DNA from: an uncultured Oscillospiraceae bacterium
Lineage (GTDB): Bacteria > Bacillota > Clostridia > Oscillospirales > Ruminococcaceae
DNA: 64,000 bases
Assembly (NCBI GenBank): GCA_904397845.1
Contig: CAJFOX010000005.1
Coordinates: 1-64,000 of the forward strand
Direction of reading: 5' to 3'
A model generated the notes under the pieces. It was not told where the DNA came from. It made no database searches and worked only from the letters and a program-made list of their open reading frames with translations. How positions within the stretch are numbered: position 1 is the first letter of the stretch; each line of letters opens with the position of its first letter. A program made the position numbers and the translations under genes. Positions 7,618-15,530 of the stretch are shown here, piece by piece.

Positions 7618-8429
7618 ATTTCATACGCTCCTTTTATAATCCGTTCTGCAGGGCCGCTCATCCACACGCCGCCATCTCGGTCGATCTGGATGGCGAGGCG
7701 GCCCTTGGGCAACAGTATTTCCACTTCGTTTTCGCAGTATCCTCTGCGGTACGCATCCAGCGCCGCCGCACAGGCCCCGGTGCCGCAGGCCAGCGTCATG
7801 CCGACGCCCCGCTCCCAGGTGCGCATCAAAAGGGTCCGCCGGTCCAGCACCCGCGCCATATTGACGTTGGTCTTTTCCCGGTACAGCGGGCTTTCGCAGA
7901 TAAGTCCCGCGATCCGCTGGGTTTCGGGATCCTCCGGATTTTCCACAAACCAGACCGTGTGTACGGTAGACATAAAAAAGCTGTCCACCAGAACGGTTTT
8001 CCCTTCCACGGAAACCGGAAAATCCAGCACAGGACCGGATTGTGAGACGCCCACTGCCTCCGGTGAGAAGTCCGCTTGGCCCATAGCCACCTGCGCGAAA
8101 AAAGGATCCCGGCTGGTGATAGTCACTGTCTTAATGCCCGCCAAGGTCTCTATGTCGAACTGTTTTGCGTCTATGATGCCTTCGTCCAGGCAGAATTTTG
8201 CAAAACAGCGGATGCCATTTCCACACATGGGAGCACGGGATCCATCGCAGTTATAAAAAAGCATGGTCAGCGGCCGGACCCGTACCAAAATCAGCCCGTC
8301 GGCGCCAAGGCCGGTATGCCGGTCGCATACAGCGGGGATCAGCGTATTTAAATCATATCCAACGGCGTCTTCCTCCCGCAGGATGATAAAGTCATTGCCG
8401 CATCCGTGATATTTGGTCACTGGCAGCAT
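7614..8429 (-). CDS. dapF: Diaminopimelate epimerase
   Basis: The 271-residue cofactor-independent epimerase converts LL-DAP to meso-DAP for peptidoglycan and lysine. The two catalytic cysteines are in MCGNGIRCFAKF and ACGTGACAAALDA. The N-terminus is MLPVTKYHGCGNDFI. The start at 8429 was chosen over an upstream in-frame start at 8498 because TAAGGAGGAATTTTTT precedes it and family proteins begin with this motif. It is the first gene of the dap operon, behind the lysine riboswitch, and overlaps dapA by four bases. Confidence 0.96.
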   Translation of the reverse strand: MLPVTKYHGCGNDFIILREEDAVGYDLNTLIPAVCDRHTGLGADGLILVRVRPLTMLFYNCDGSRAPMCGNGIRCFAKFCLDEGIIDAKQFDIETLAGIKTVTITSRDPFFAQVAMGQADFSPEAVGVSQSGPVLDFPVSVEGKTVLVDSFFMSTVHTVWFVENPEDPETQRIAGLICESPLYREKTNVNMARVLDRRTLLMRTWERGVGMTLACGTGACAAALDAYRRGYCENEVEILLPKGRLAIQIDRDGGVWMSGPAERIIKGAYEI

Positions 8430-8640
8430 AAAAAATTCCTCCTTACACCGGATTTTGGATATGGCGGCGCTGTTTACTCCGGGCAGATACGCCCCCATTG
8501 CCGGCGCTGCCCGCCGCCATCACCTCCCGTGTAAAGAGGAACCCGATTCTGTTCATAAAAGTCTCTCCCCATTCAGATTTTGCCGGCCCTTTTTGTCATT
8601 ATATGCGCTGGAAAGGGCATATCATCCCCCTTCGGGACAA

Positions 8641-8679
8641 AACAAAAAGGCCGGCTAAGGGGAGCGCCCCTTCCCGACC
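8641..8679 (-). terminator. Expression-platform terminator of the lysine riboswitch
   Basis: On the minus strand GGTCGG-AAGGGG pairs with CCCCTT-CCGGCC across a four-base loop, with one small internal mismatch, and is followed by TTTTTGTTTT. It lies about 65 nt after the aptamer and 210 nt before dapF, as expected for lysine-induced premature termination. Confidence 0.85.
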
Positions 8680-8742
8680 TGATACAATAAGACGCCGATT
8701 TTCCCCGCGAAAGGGAAGCTGCGCCCGTTTTGCATAAGACGT

Positions 8743-8906
8743 CAAGATAGCACTCCTGCATTGGATTGCAGACAGTCTTACGGATGTTTTCCGCAAGCCC
8801 ACCAGCCTGGCATGCCTGCCTTGGGCCAGTTCGGCAAAATTGCTTTTCCGCCTCCTCATCGCCTGCCGGCTCCGGGGCGGATCGTCGTTTTTGCACCTCT
8901 ATCCAT
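8743..8906 (-). promoter_or_regulatory. Lysine riboswitch (L-box) controlling the dap operon
   Basis: Read on the minus strand, the leader begins GATAGAGGTGC and ends GTAAGACTGTC...GGAGTGCTATCTTG. These match the conserved P1 strands and 3' core of the lysine aptamer (compare the B. subtilis lysC leader GATAGAGGTGC and GTAAGGCTGTC...GGGCTATC). An internal GCCGAA is also conserved. It is preceded by a promoter at 8916-8943 and followed by a terminator. Lysine binding should switch off dapF-dapA-dapB-dapH. Confidence 0.9.
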
Positions 8907-8915
8907 TTATGCCGC

Positions 8916-8943
8916 ATTATACCACGCGTTTTCAAAAAAGCAA
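8916..8943 (-). promoter_or_regulatory. Promoter of the dap operon
   Basis: On the minus strand TTGCTT (8938-8943) and a perfect TATAAT (8916-8921) are separated by 16 bp, and the lysine aptamer starts about ten bases downstream. Confidence 0.85.
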
Positions 8944-9086
8944 CCTTTTTTGAAAAAAAGGGATTTTTACACAAAGATCACCAGGGACCTTTTTTCGATT
9001 TCGTTTAAATTGCCGTCAGATTTCAAAATCCCAGATGCTTTCCGATCTTTTTGAAAAACACCATCGGCATAGAAAAGAAAAAAGAT

Positions 9087-9115
9087 TTGCATCCTGCGGC
9101 GCTCCGGCGTATAAT
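9087..9115 (+). promoter_or_regulatory. Promoter of the deacetylase-aminotransferase pair
   Basis: TTGCAT (9087-9092) and TATAAT (9110-9115) are separated by 17 bp, and the start codon at 9142 is 27 bp downstream with GGGGAGGGG as ribosome binding site. No riboswitch fits in this short leader. Confidence 0.88.
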
Positions 9116-9141
9116 AGCCCTAAAAAACGGGGAGGGGTTTT

Positions 9142-10245
9142 ATGCTGAAACAGCTCATCGCCCATCGCCGGGCGCTGCACCGCATCCCGGAGCTGGATGA
9201 CCAGCTGCCAAAAACCCAGGCGTACCTGCTTTCCCAGCTGGAGGGGCTGCGCTGCCGGATCATTACGCCGGGGCGCAGCGCTGTACTGGCCTATTTTGAT
9301 GTGGGGAAACCGGATACCGCCGCTTTTCGCAGCGACATGGATGCTTTGCCTATTGAGGAGCAGACCGGCCTTTCCTTCTGCTCGAAGCACCCGGGCCGGA
9401 TGCATGCCTGCGGTCACGACGGGCATATGGCCATGCTTTTGTGTCTGGCCCAATGGATCAACGGGCATTTGGATCAGCTGTCCCGCAATGTGCTGCTGGT
9501 CTTTCAGCCGGCGGAGGAGACCACCGGAGGCGCTCGGGATATTTGCCAAACCGGTATTTTTGAGCAGTTAAACGTCCGGCATATTTTTGGCATCCACCTT
9601 TGGCCGGATTTGCCTGCCGGGACCATTGGCACCCGCAGCGGGCCAATGATGGCCCGTTCCAGCGAGATGACGGTAGAAATCACCGGCAAAAGCGCCCATA
9701 TTGCCAAATGGCAGGAGGGGGTCGATGCGCTGGCCGCAGGGGTGGAATTCGTGCGGCAGACTTATGCCATGGCCGATTCGGAACTGCCGCCGGAATGGTT
9801 CCGGGTGTTCAAATTCGGCCATATGCAAAGCGGAACCGTGCGCAACGCGGTCAGCGCCCATACCCTACTGGAGGGGACGCTTCGCACTTTCCAGGATGAA
9901 GCGTTTGACCATATCACCCGCCGTGCCGCCGAGATTGGCCAGGCGCTGCAGGAAAAAACGGGCTGCCAAATCTCGGTACGCTTCAGCGAAGGATATCCGC
10001 CGGTTTACAATGACCCTGCACTATATGACCGGGCGGTCCGTCTGCTGGGTCCGGATGGATTTGTCCCGCTTCAAAAGCCCGCCCTCATCGCCGAGGATTT
10101 TTCCTTTTACCAGCAGGTACTGCCAGGTTTGTTCTTTTTCCTGGGCGTCGGTGGGGACTACCCGCTTCACTCTGCCCGCTTTCAGTTTGACGAAACGGTG
10201 CTGGAACGGGGAGTGGCGCTGTATCAAGCGCTTTTGCAACTTTGA
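9142..10245 (+). CDS. dapL: N-acetyldiaminopimelate deacetylase (M20 amidohydrolase)
   Basis: The 367-residue M20D-family metallohydrolase most likely removes acetate from N-acetyl-LL-DAP (YkuR function). Metal-ligand motifs visible are FRSDMDALPIEE (about 68-79), HACGHDGHMA (about 91-100), PAEETTGGAR (about 125-134) and a C-terminal AEDFSFY. Related M20D enzymes act on hippurate or auxin conjugates, so specificity is inferred from context: it sits divergently next to dapH and upstream of a PatA-type aminotransferase, completing the acetylase pathway. The symbol follows the B. subtilis name for this step; it should not be confused with LL-DAP aminotransferase DapL. Confidence 0.85.
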   Translation: MLKQLIAHRRALHRIPELDDQLPKTQAYLLSQLEGLRCRIITPGRSAVLAYFDVGKPDTAAFRSDMDALPIEEQTGLSFCSKHPGRMHACGHDGHMAMLLCLAQWINGHLDQLSRNVLLVFQPAEETTGGARDICQTGIFEQLNVRHIFGIHLWPDLPAGTIGTRSGPMMARSSEMTVEITGKSAHIAKWQEGVDALAAGVEFVRQTYAMADSELPPEWFRVFKFGHMQSGTVRNAVSAHTLLEGTLRTFQDEAFDHITRRAAEIGQALQEKTGCQISVRFSEGYPPVYNDPALYDRAVRLLGPDGFVPLQKPALIAEDFSFYQQVLPGLFFFLGVGGDYPLHSARFQFDETVLERGVALYQALLQL

Positions 10246-10307
10246 TTTTCATCAGCTTTCCACCTGACGTGAAAACAGAAGACCTTTCTTAGAAGGAGGA
10301 GCCGCCC

Positions 10308-11441
10308 ATGGTCGAAACCATGAACACCGCGCTGCTGGGCTGCCAGCCCAGCGGGATCCGCAAATTTACCGCCCTGGCCAAAGCGGAGCCGGGCTGCTTG
10401 TTCCTCACCATTGGCGAACCGGATTTTTCCACGCCCGATCCGATTAAGGAGGCAGCTAAAACTGCGCTGGATCAGAATTTGACCCATTATCCGCCGAATG
10501 CAGGGGAGCCCTATCTGTTAGAGCGGGTCTCGCAGTTTGAACGGGAAAAAAACGGCGTGGAGTATTCGCCGCAGGAAATTATCGTCACTGATGGGGCCAC
10601 CGAAGGGCTTTGCCTGGCGCTGGGAGGAATTTTAAATCCCGGGGACGAAGTGATTGTCCCCATCCCCGCTTTTGGTTTATACGAGCCGCTGGTCAAGCTG
10701 TTCCGCGGGGAATACATTCCCATGGATACCTGTGGTGATGGATTTCAGATCACCGCGCAAAATCTGGCGCGGCATATCACTGCAAAGACCAAAGCGATCC
10801 TTCTCAATTCGCCCAACAATCCCACCGGCGCGGTTTATACCCCCGAGTCGCTGGAAGCGGTCTATCAGGCGGCGAAGGAGAAAAACCTCTTTGTCCTTTG
10901 TGATGACGTGTACGCACAGCTGGTCTATGGGCCTTATCAAAGTTTTTCCCGGTATCAGGATATCCGGGAAAAAATCATCCTTATCCAGAGCTTTTCCAAG
11001 CCGTACGCCATGACGGGATGGCGTATGGGGTATCTGTGCGCCGACCGCCTGATCATTGAGCAGCTGGCAAAACTCCATTCCTACATGGTAGTATCCGCCG
11101 TTTCTTTTTTGCAGAAAGGATGCGTCGCCGCGCTGGACTACGACCCGTCCCCGATGGTTGAAGCCTACCGCCGCCGCAGGGACTATATGTATGGCCGCCT
11201 GACCGAGATGGGGATGGAGGTACAGAAGCCGCAGGGGGCCTTTTATCTGTTCCCGTCCATCCAAAAGTACGGGATGGATTCCGAGACATTCTGTGTGCGG
11301 ATGATCAAAGAAGCAAAACTGGCGGCGGTGCCCGGCTCCTGCTTTGGGGCGGACGGATATATCCGTCTGTCTTACTGCTATGCGGATGATGAGCTGCGCC
11401 AGTGCTTGGATCGTCTGGAACGGTTTTTGGCAACTCTTTGA
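10308..11441 (+). CDS. patA: N-acetyl-LL-diaminopimelate aminotransferase (PatA-type)
   Basis: The 377-residue fold-type I PLP aminotransferase probably converts N-acetyl-2-amino-6-oxopimelate to N-acetyl-LL-DAP. PLP-site motifs are NSPNNPTGAVY (about 166-176), DDVYAQLVY (about 200) and the lysine of SFSKPYAMTGWRMGY (about 226-240). It starts with ATG after AAGGAGGAGC, 62 bp after the deacetylase, and is followed by a terminator, so the two form an operon. Other class I aminotransferases are similar; the role is supported mainly by the neighbourhood. Confidence 0.85.
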   Translation: MVETMNTALLGCQPSGIRKFTALAKAEPGCLFLTIGEPDFSTPDPIKEAAKTALDQNLTHYPPNAGEPYLLERVSQFEREKNGVEYSPQEIIVTDGATEGLCLALGGILNPGDEVIVPIPAFGLYEPLVKLFRGEYIPMDTCGDGFQITAQNLARHITAKTKAILLNSPNNPTGAVYTPESLEAVYQAAKEKNLFVLCDDVYAQLVYGPYQSFSRYQDIREKIILIQSFSKPYAMTGWRMGYLCADRLIIEQLAKLHSYMVVSAVSFLQKGCVAALDYDPSPMVEAYRRRRDYMYGRLTEMGMEVQKPQGAFYLFPSIQKYGMDSETFCVRMIKEAKLAAVPGSCFGADGYIRLSYCYADDELRQCLDRLERFLATL

Positions 11442-11447
11442 TCTTTC

Positions 11448-11480
11448 AAAAAGCGGGTGCGACAGCATCCGCTTTTTTTG
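11448..11480 (+). terminator. Intrinsic terminator after patA
   Basis: The stem AAAAAGCGGGTGC pairs with GCATCCGCTTTTT (one G-U pair) across a four-base loop and runs into seven Ts. It begins seven bases after the stop. Confidence 0.92.
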
Positions 11481-11561
11481 CTCGCTTTTTCTCGATCTCT
11501 TTTTTGAGATAGTGATATATTGTGCATAAAATAGATCCCTATTGGGAGGATCTCCCCGGAG

Positions 11562-11916
11562 CTGCAGGCATACGGCTCCGTCCTCACCGAGGTTCTCAAC
11601 CTGGACCTTGCTCTCTTCCGGCAGGCAGTAGAGCTGTGACCCAGGTGATCGAAAAACGGGACGCTGCCGCCGCTCTCCAGGCGTTCATGGATCTCTACGG
11701 GGCAGTGGGGGAACTGCCCCTCTGCCGGCTGTACCGGAAGGATCTACGCTTCTTTGGGAAGATGCAGGTGAGTATGTGCGGAGAAGAAGGAGGACATCGT
11801 TCAAAGACGGAGAGAGCAGCTCAACCGCGCTTGAACAGAAACAAAGGCCCGGAGATGTGCTCCGAGTCTCTATTGTGCCGTACCGACCGCCCATGGTTCA
11901 CTTTTGGGATCTGTGA
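11562..11916 (+). pseudogene. Decayed, frameshifted coding remnant of unknown family
   Basis: Consecutive plus-strand frames give protein-like segments with no intact start: LQAYGSVLTEVLNLDLALF, then IEKRDAAAALQAFMDLYGAV and LYRKDLRFFGKMQ, then GDVLRVSIVPYRPPMVHFWD before TGA. The helical, charged character looks like former coding sequence, but I recognise no family. The flanks 11481-11561 and 11917-12117 hold nothing I can support. Confidence 0.4.
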
Positions 11917-12117
11917 TGAGCACCCACAGCGCGTCCCCTTTTTTGTCCGGGCTATTCGGCAAACTGCTTTTCAGATCGGAATATCTGCCAGCGCAAAGGG
12001 CAGAAGGATTATCCGGGAAAAGATTTTCACAGAGAGAAGGGGAGATGGAACAAAAGAAAAAATCCCCACCAGGCGCTGTCAAAATTTGGGGTGAAACTGA
12101 CATTTTATCAAAAACCA

Positions 12118-12147
12118 TTGTCTTTTTATTGGGATGTTTGCTATAAT
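12118..12147 (+). promoter_or_regulatory. Promoter for the glycolipid operon
   Basis: TTGTCT (12118-12123) and TATAAT (12142-12147) are separated by 18 bp. The leader to the start codon at 12407 is about 250 nt and contains no terminator that I can see. Confidence 0.75.
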
Positions 12148-12406
12148 AACATTAAAATATTGAGGTTACAGCGGTTAGCGTTCTCCATGCCGGAAAGAAT
12201 AAAAAAGCGGCGTCTTAAGGGCAAAAGGGGCGTTTTCCCCCTGCCGGCCTGCCAAAGACGGATCCCGGCTTTGGTTTTAGAGGGAGTGAGGGGCTTTGAA
12301 AGGCAATGAAAATTTCCATTCGGCTTTGGAATCTGTGAAGAAAAAGCAATCCCCCAATCGTTCTTTTAGCAGAGGAAGAAAACGAAAGACAAAAGGGGGA
12401 TTTCAT

Positions 12407-13459
12407 ATGGTGCGCATCAACATGCTGTCCTCAGCGGGAATGACCAAGGGTCACGGTGTGCTTTCTGCTTTTGAAGAACAGACCAAGCTGGTCAGTGAAG
12501 GGCTCGGTCCCAATTACACGGTGGTTGTCAACAGCTGGAAAAAAGCGGATATCTTACATTTTCATACCGTAAACCCTAATTATCTGCTGCGCAGCTGGTT
12601 TACCTCTGCGGTAAAGGTAGGGTATGTCCATTTCCTGCCCCAGACGCTGGAGGGATCTATCCGCCTGCCGCGGCCGATCCAGAAACTGCTGTATAAATAT
12701 GTTTTGCTTTTTTATAAATCCATGGACAAGCTCATTGTTGTGAATCCGTCCTTTATCCCTAAGCTGGAGGAATGCGGCATTCCGGCAGAAAAGATTGAAT
12801 ATATCCCGAACTTTGTGGATGACGAACAGTTTTATCCCATGGGGGAAAAAGAGCGGATGGATGCACGGCGGGCATTCGGGCTGGATACGGAAAAGTTTAT
12901 GGTTTTATGCGCCGGCCAGATGCAGAAGAGAAAGGGCTTTCTGGATTTTCTGGAAACCGCCCGCCGCTGCCCGGACATGCAGTTTGTCTGGGCAGGTGGT
13001 TTTTCTTTCGGCAAAATTACCGACGGTTATGATGAAATCCGGCACGCGGCAGAGCATCTTCCGGTTAATGTAACGCTTACCGGGATTGTGCCGCGGGAGA
13101 AGATGAACAGTCTTTACAATGCGGCGGATGTGTTTTTCCTTCCCTCCTTTGATGAGCTGTTCCCTATGACGTTGCTGGAGTCCATGTGCTGCCATAAACC
13201 GATTCTGGTGCGGGACTTGGACCTGTACCCCTGCATTTTGGAAGGGTATTATACTGCCGCCAGCGATGTGGACGGCTTTGTGCGCCAGCTTCGCGCGCTG
13301 ACCGACCCGGCCGAGCATGCTGCGGCTTCTGCCCGCTCAGCCAAAGGGCATCAGCGCTATACCAAAGCGGCGGTGCTTTCCTATTGGAAGAACTGCTATG
13401 CCTCTTTGCTGCCGCAGACACAGCCGGTGCCGCAGGCGAGGGGGGATTTTCGCCTATGA
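12407..13459 (+). CDS. GT4 glycolipid glycosyltransferase, CpoA/LafB type
   Basis: The 350-residue GT4 enzyme probably adds a second sugar to monoglucosyl-diacylglycerol, making the diglycosyl lipid of the membrane and lipoteichoic acid anchor. It closely follows the CpoA/LafB pattern: RINMLSSA and KGHGV at the N-terminus, KKADILHFHTVN, VGYVHFLPQTLEGSI (a probable membrane-facing surface), then the GT-B donor half with AGQMQKRKGFLDFLE, WAGGFSFGKITDGY and the E-x7-E region FLPSFDELFPMTLLE. The start at 12407 has AAAGGGGGA; an in-frame TTG at 12296 is rejected because homologues begin at RINML. Its stop overlaps the next start by ATGA. Confidence 0.85.
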   Translation: MVRINMLSSAGMTKGHGVLSAFEEQTKLVSEGLGPNYTVVVNSWKKADILHFHTVNPNYLLRSWFTSAVKVGYVHFLPQTLEGSIRLPRPIQKLLYKYVLLFYKSMDKLIVVNPSFIPKLEECGIPAEKIEYIPNFVDDEQFYPMGEKERMDARRAFGLDTEKFMVLCAGQMQKRKGFLDFLETARRCPDMQFVWAGGFSFGKITDGYDEIRHAAEHLPVNVTLTGIVPREKMNSLYNAADVFFLPSFDELFPMTLLESMCCHKPILVRDLDLYPCILEGYYTAASDVDGFVRQLRALTDPAEHAAASARSAKGHQRYTKAAVLSYWKNCYASLLPQTQPVPQARGDFRL

Positions 13460-14052
13460 GTATTCGCGGGGGGAAAATCATCAGCACGGCGGTGACCATT
13501 GTCGGGATTCTTTTATCGCTGGTGCTGGTGATCATCGGACTGAAAATGGGAGTGTTCACTTCTCCTGAAACACTGCAAATTTTTTTGCGCGGCGCAGGGC
13601 TTTGGGCTCCGCTGATTTTTGTGGGGATTCAGGTAGTACAGGTCGTTTTCCCTATCATTCCCGGCGGGCTGACCTGTGTGGCTGGCGTGCTGCTGTTTGG
13701 CCCGGCGTGGGGCTTTCTCTATAACTATGTGGGGATCTGTATCGGTTCCTGCATCAATTTTTCATTGGCAAAACAATATGGCCGCCCTTTTGTAGAGCGG
13801 TCTGTTTCCGAAAAAATGTGGGGGAAATACATCAAATGGCTGGATTCTCCCAAATTTGATTTGTATTTTGCGCTGGCAATCTTTTTCCCGGTGGCGCCGG
13901 ATGATTTTCTCTGTCTGCTGGCAGGGCTGACTCCGATGAAGTTTCGGCGGTTCGTCACGATTATTCTGCTGGGGAAACCCCTTTCCCTGCTGGCATACAG
14001 CTGGGGGCTGGCCACCGCACTGAGCTGGTTGGCGCAGTTTTTGGGGCGGTAG
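13456..14052 (+). CDS. VTT/SNARE-associated (TVP38/TMEM64, DedA-like) membrane protein
   Basis: The 198-residue membrane protein has the PF09335-type core: an amphipathic FVGIQVVQVVFPIIPGG segment (about 58-74), a glycine-rich GPAWGFLYNYVGICIGS helix and a C-terminal proline-containing LLGKPLSLLAYSWG. VTT proteins are linked to lipid scrambling or flipping. It overlaps the glycosyltransferase by ATGA and so is translationally coupled to it. A role in moving the glycolipid or its lipid carrier across the membrane is inference. Confidence 0.82.
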   Translation: MSIRGGKIISTAVTIVGILLSLVLVIIGLKMGVFTSPETLQIFLRGAGLWAPLIFVGIQVVQVVFPIIPGGLTCVAGVLLFGPAWGFLYNYVGICIGSCINFSLAKQYGRPFVERSVSEKMWGKYIKWLDSPKFDLYFALAIFFPVAPDDFLCLLAGLTPMKFRRFVTIILLGKPLSLLAYSWGLATALSWLAQFLGR

Positions 14053-14150
14053 CATTCCCATTTGCGGTACGGCCGGGATTTTTTCGATTCTTTCCCGACT
14101 TGCTTTGGCAAATTTTCACTTCGCACACCGGGAGAAAAGGAGGACAAGTC

Positions 14151-14753
14151 ATGACCGAACGGGAAAAAATGCTGTCTGGGCAGTTGTACGACCCCTCCGA
14201 TGAGGAGCTGGCTCAGCTGCGCCGGCGCGCTTTCCGCCTGGTAGAGCAGTTCAACCGGCTGCAGAAGGAGGACACCGCCGACCAACGGGAGATTTTGCTC
14301 GCGCTGCTGGGCGGGATAGGGGAAAACGTGACCTTTCGGGCGGCGGTGCGGTTCGACTACGGCTGCAACACCTATATTGGGGACAATTGCTACTTTAACT
14401 TCAACTCGGTATTTCTCGACTGTGCCCCTATCCATATCGGTTCCAACGTGATGGCAGGACCGGGCGCGTCCTTTTTTACGGCGCTGCACCCGCTGTTGGC
14501 AGAAGAGCGTAACGTCCGCACCGATGAAACCGGACGGCGGTACAATCTGGAATATGCCAAACCCATCACGGTAGAGGACGACGTATGGCTGGGCGGCGGT
14601 GTAATCGTCAACGGCGGCGTGACCATTGGACGCGGCGCAGTGATCGGGTCAGGCAGCGTAGTTACCCGGGATATCCCTCCGGGGGTTCTGGCTGCAGGGG
14701 TTCCCTGCCGGGCCATTCGGCCGGTTAGCGAGGCGGATCGGATGATGTTCTGA
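14151..14753 (+). CDS. Maltose/galactoside-type O-acetyltransferase (hexapeptide)
   Basis: The 200-residue protein starts with the Mac domain typical of Maa/LacA/NodL acetyltransferases (TEREKMLSGQLYDPSDEEL), followed by a left-handed beta-helix (about 70-185) with IGDNCYFNFNSVFLD, the catalytic-type histidine in TALHPL (about 113-118) and a terminal VVTRDIPPGVLAAGVP. It transfers acetyl from acetyl-CoA to a sugar hydroxyl; the substrate is unknown. The ATG at 14151 follows AAAAGGAGGACAAG. It lies about 100 bp behind the VTT gene and may share its transcript; a strong terminator follows. Confidence 0.88.
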   Translation: MTEREKMLSGQLYDPSDEELAQLRRRAFRLVEQFNRLQKEDTADQREILLALLGGIGENVTFRAAVRFDYGCNTYIGDNCYFNFNSVFLDCAPIHIGSNVMAGPGASFFTALHPLLAEERNVRTDETGRRYNLEYAKPITVEDDVWLGGGVIVNGGVTIGRGAVIGSGSVVTRDIPPGVLAAGVPCRAIRPVSEADRMMF

Positions 14754-14780
14754 ACGAAGGCTGTAAAAAAGAAAAACGAC

Positions 14781-14820
14781 AAATCCCCGGAAAAGGAGTT
14801 TCCTTTTCCGGGGATTTTCC
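14781..14820 (+). terminator. Intrinsic terminator after the acetyltransferase gene
   Basis: A 17-bp perfect stem (14781-14797 with 14801-14817) with a three-base loop is followed by TTTTCC. Its A-rich left flank means it could also work for the convergent mnmM transcript. Confidence 0.88.
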
Positions 14821-14978
14821 GTCTTTTGGCAGCAGATATTTTTACAGGGGAATCCAACAGTCGCGGGCAATTCATTTGGCACACCGGGCGCCGCAGGCCG
14901 GAAAATACGACGGATCCATGATTTTGGGCATCTGCCGGCCCGATGGTTTTTCCTGTTCTGCCGTTTGCGGAAAACGGG

Positions 14979-15530
14979 TCACTTCCGCCGCTCTACCGCT
15001 AAAATATAGGGGCAATTGGGCACGTGGATCAGCCGGTGCAACAGCACATCGTAGCGCTTTGGATCAAGGGTGGAAAGCTTTTGCTGCAGGGCTTCCCCCT
15101 CAAGCCGCCCCTCTTCATGGCCCGGATAGATCACGATGACCAGCACGCCGCCCACCCGCAGCAGGGACAAAGCTTTTTCTACTGCTTCCAGGGTGGTTTC
15201 CCGCCGGGTGGTTATGGTTTTGTCCGCCCAGGGCAGATATCCCAGATTAAACACCCCCGCATCCAGAGGTGTTTGGATATACCGGTCCAGATTGCTGTGG
15301 CTATCCAAAATCAGCTGCACGTTATCCCCGGCGCCGTTTTCCGCCAAAAGCGCCCGAGTAGCCTCCAGCGCCGCAGGCTGGATATCAAAGGCCCAGACTT
15401 TTCCGCCGGGAAGGGCTCGGCTGAGAAAAAGGGTATCATGACCATTTCCCATGGTAAAATCCGCTGCCGTGCCGCCGGGATGAAGGGCGGGCGCCAGCAG
15501 TTCTTTGGCTGTTCCTAGAATACTCTGCAT
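14979..15530 (-). CDS. mnmM: tRNA mnm5s2U34-type methyltransferase, YtqB/MnmM family
   Basis: The 183-residue class I SAM methyltransferase belongs to the PF06962 group (YtqB). The SAM site is ADFTMGNGHDTLFLS (about 23-38), then AFDIQPAAL, and the signature NLGYLPWADKTITT (about 95-108). In B. subtilis and relatives the family completes 5-methylaminomethyl modification of tRNA U34; older annotation calls it an rRNA methylase. ATG at 15530 overlaps the ytqA stop (TGATG), so it is coupled to ytqA. About 160 bp beyond its stop nothing else is seen up to the convergent terminator. Confidence 0.88.
   Translation of the reverse strand: MQSILGTAKELLAPALHPGGTAADFTMGNGHDTLFLSRALPGGKVWAFDIQPAALEATRALLAENGAGDNVQLILDSHSNLDRYIQTPLDAGVFNLGYLPWADKTITTRRETTLEAVEKALSLLRVGGVLVIVIYPGHEEGRLEGEALQQKLSTLDPKRYDVLLHRLIHVPNCPYILAVERRK

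Noticed and set aside
12296-12406. Longer start of the glycolipid glycosyltransferase
   Set aside because: Homologues start at RINML; the extra residues are lysine-rich and unlike the family.
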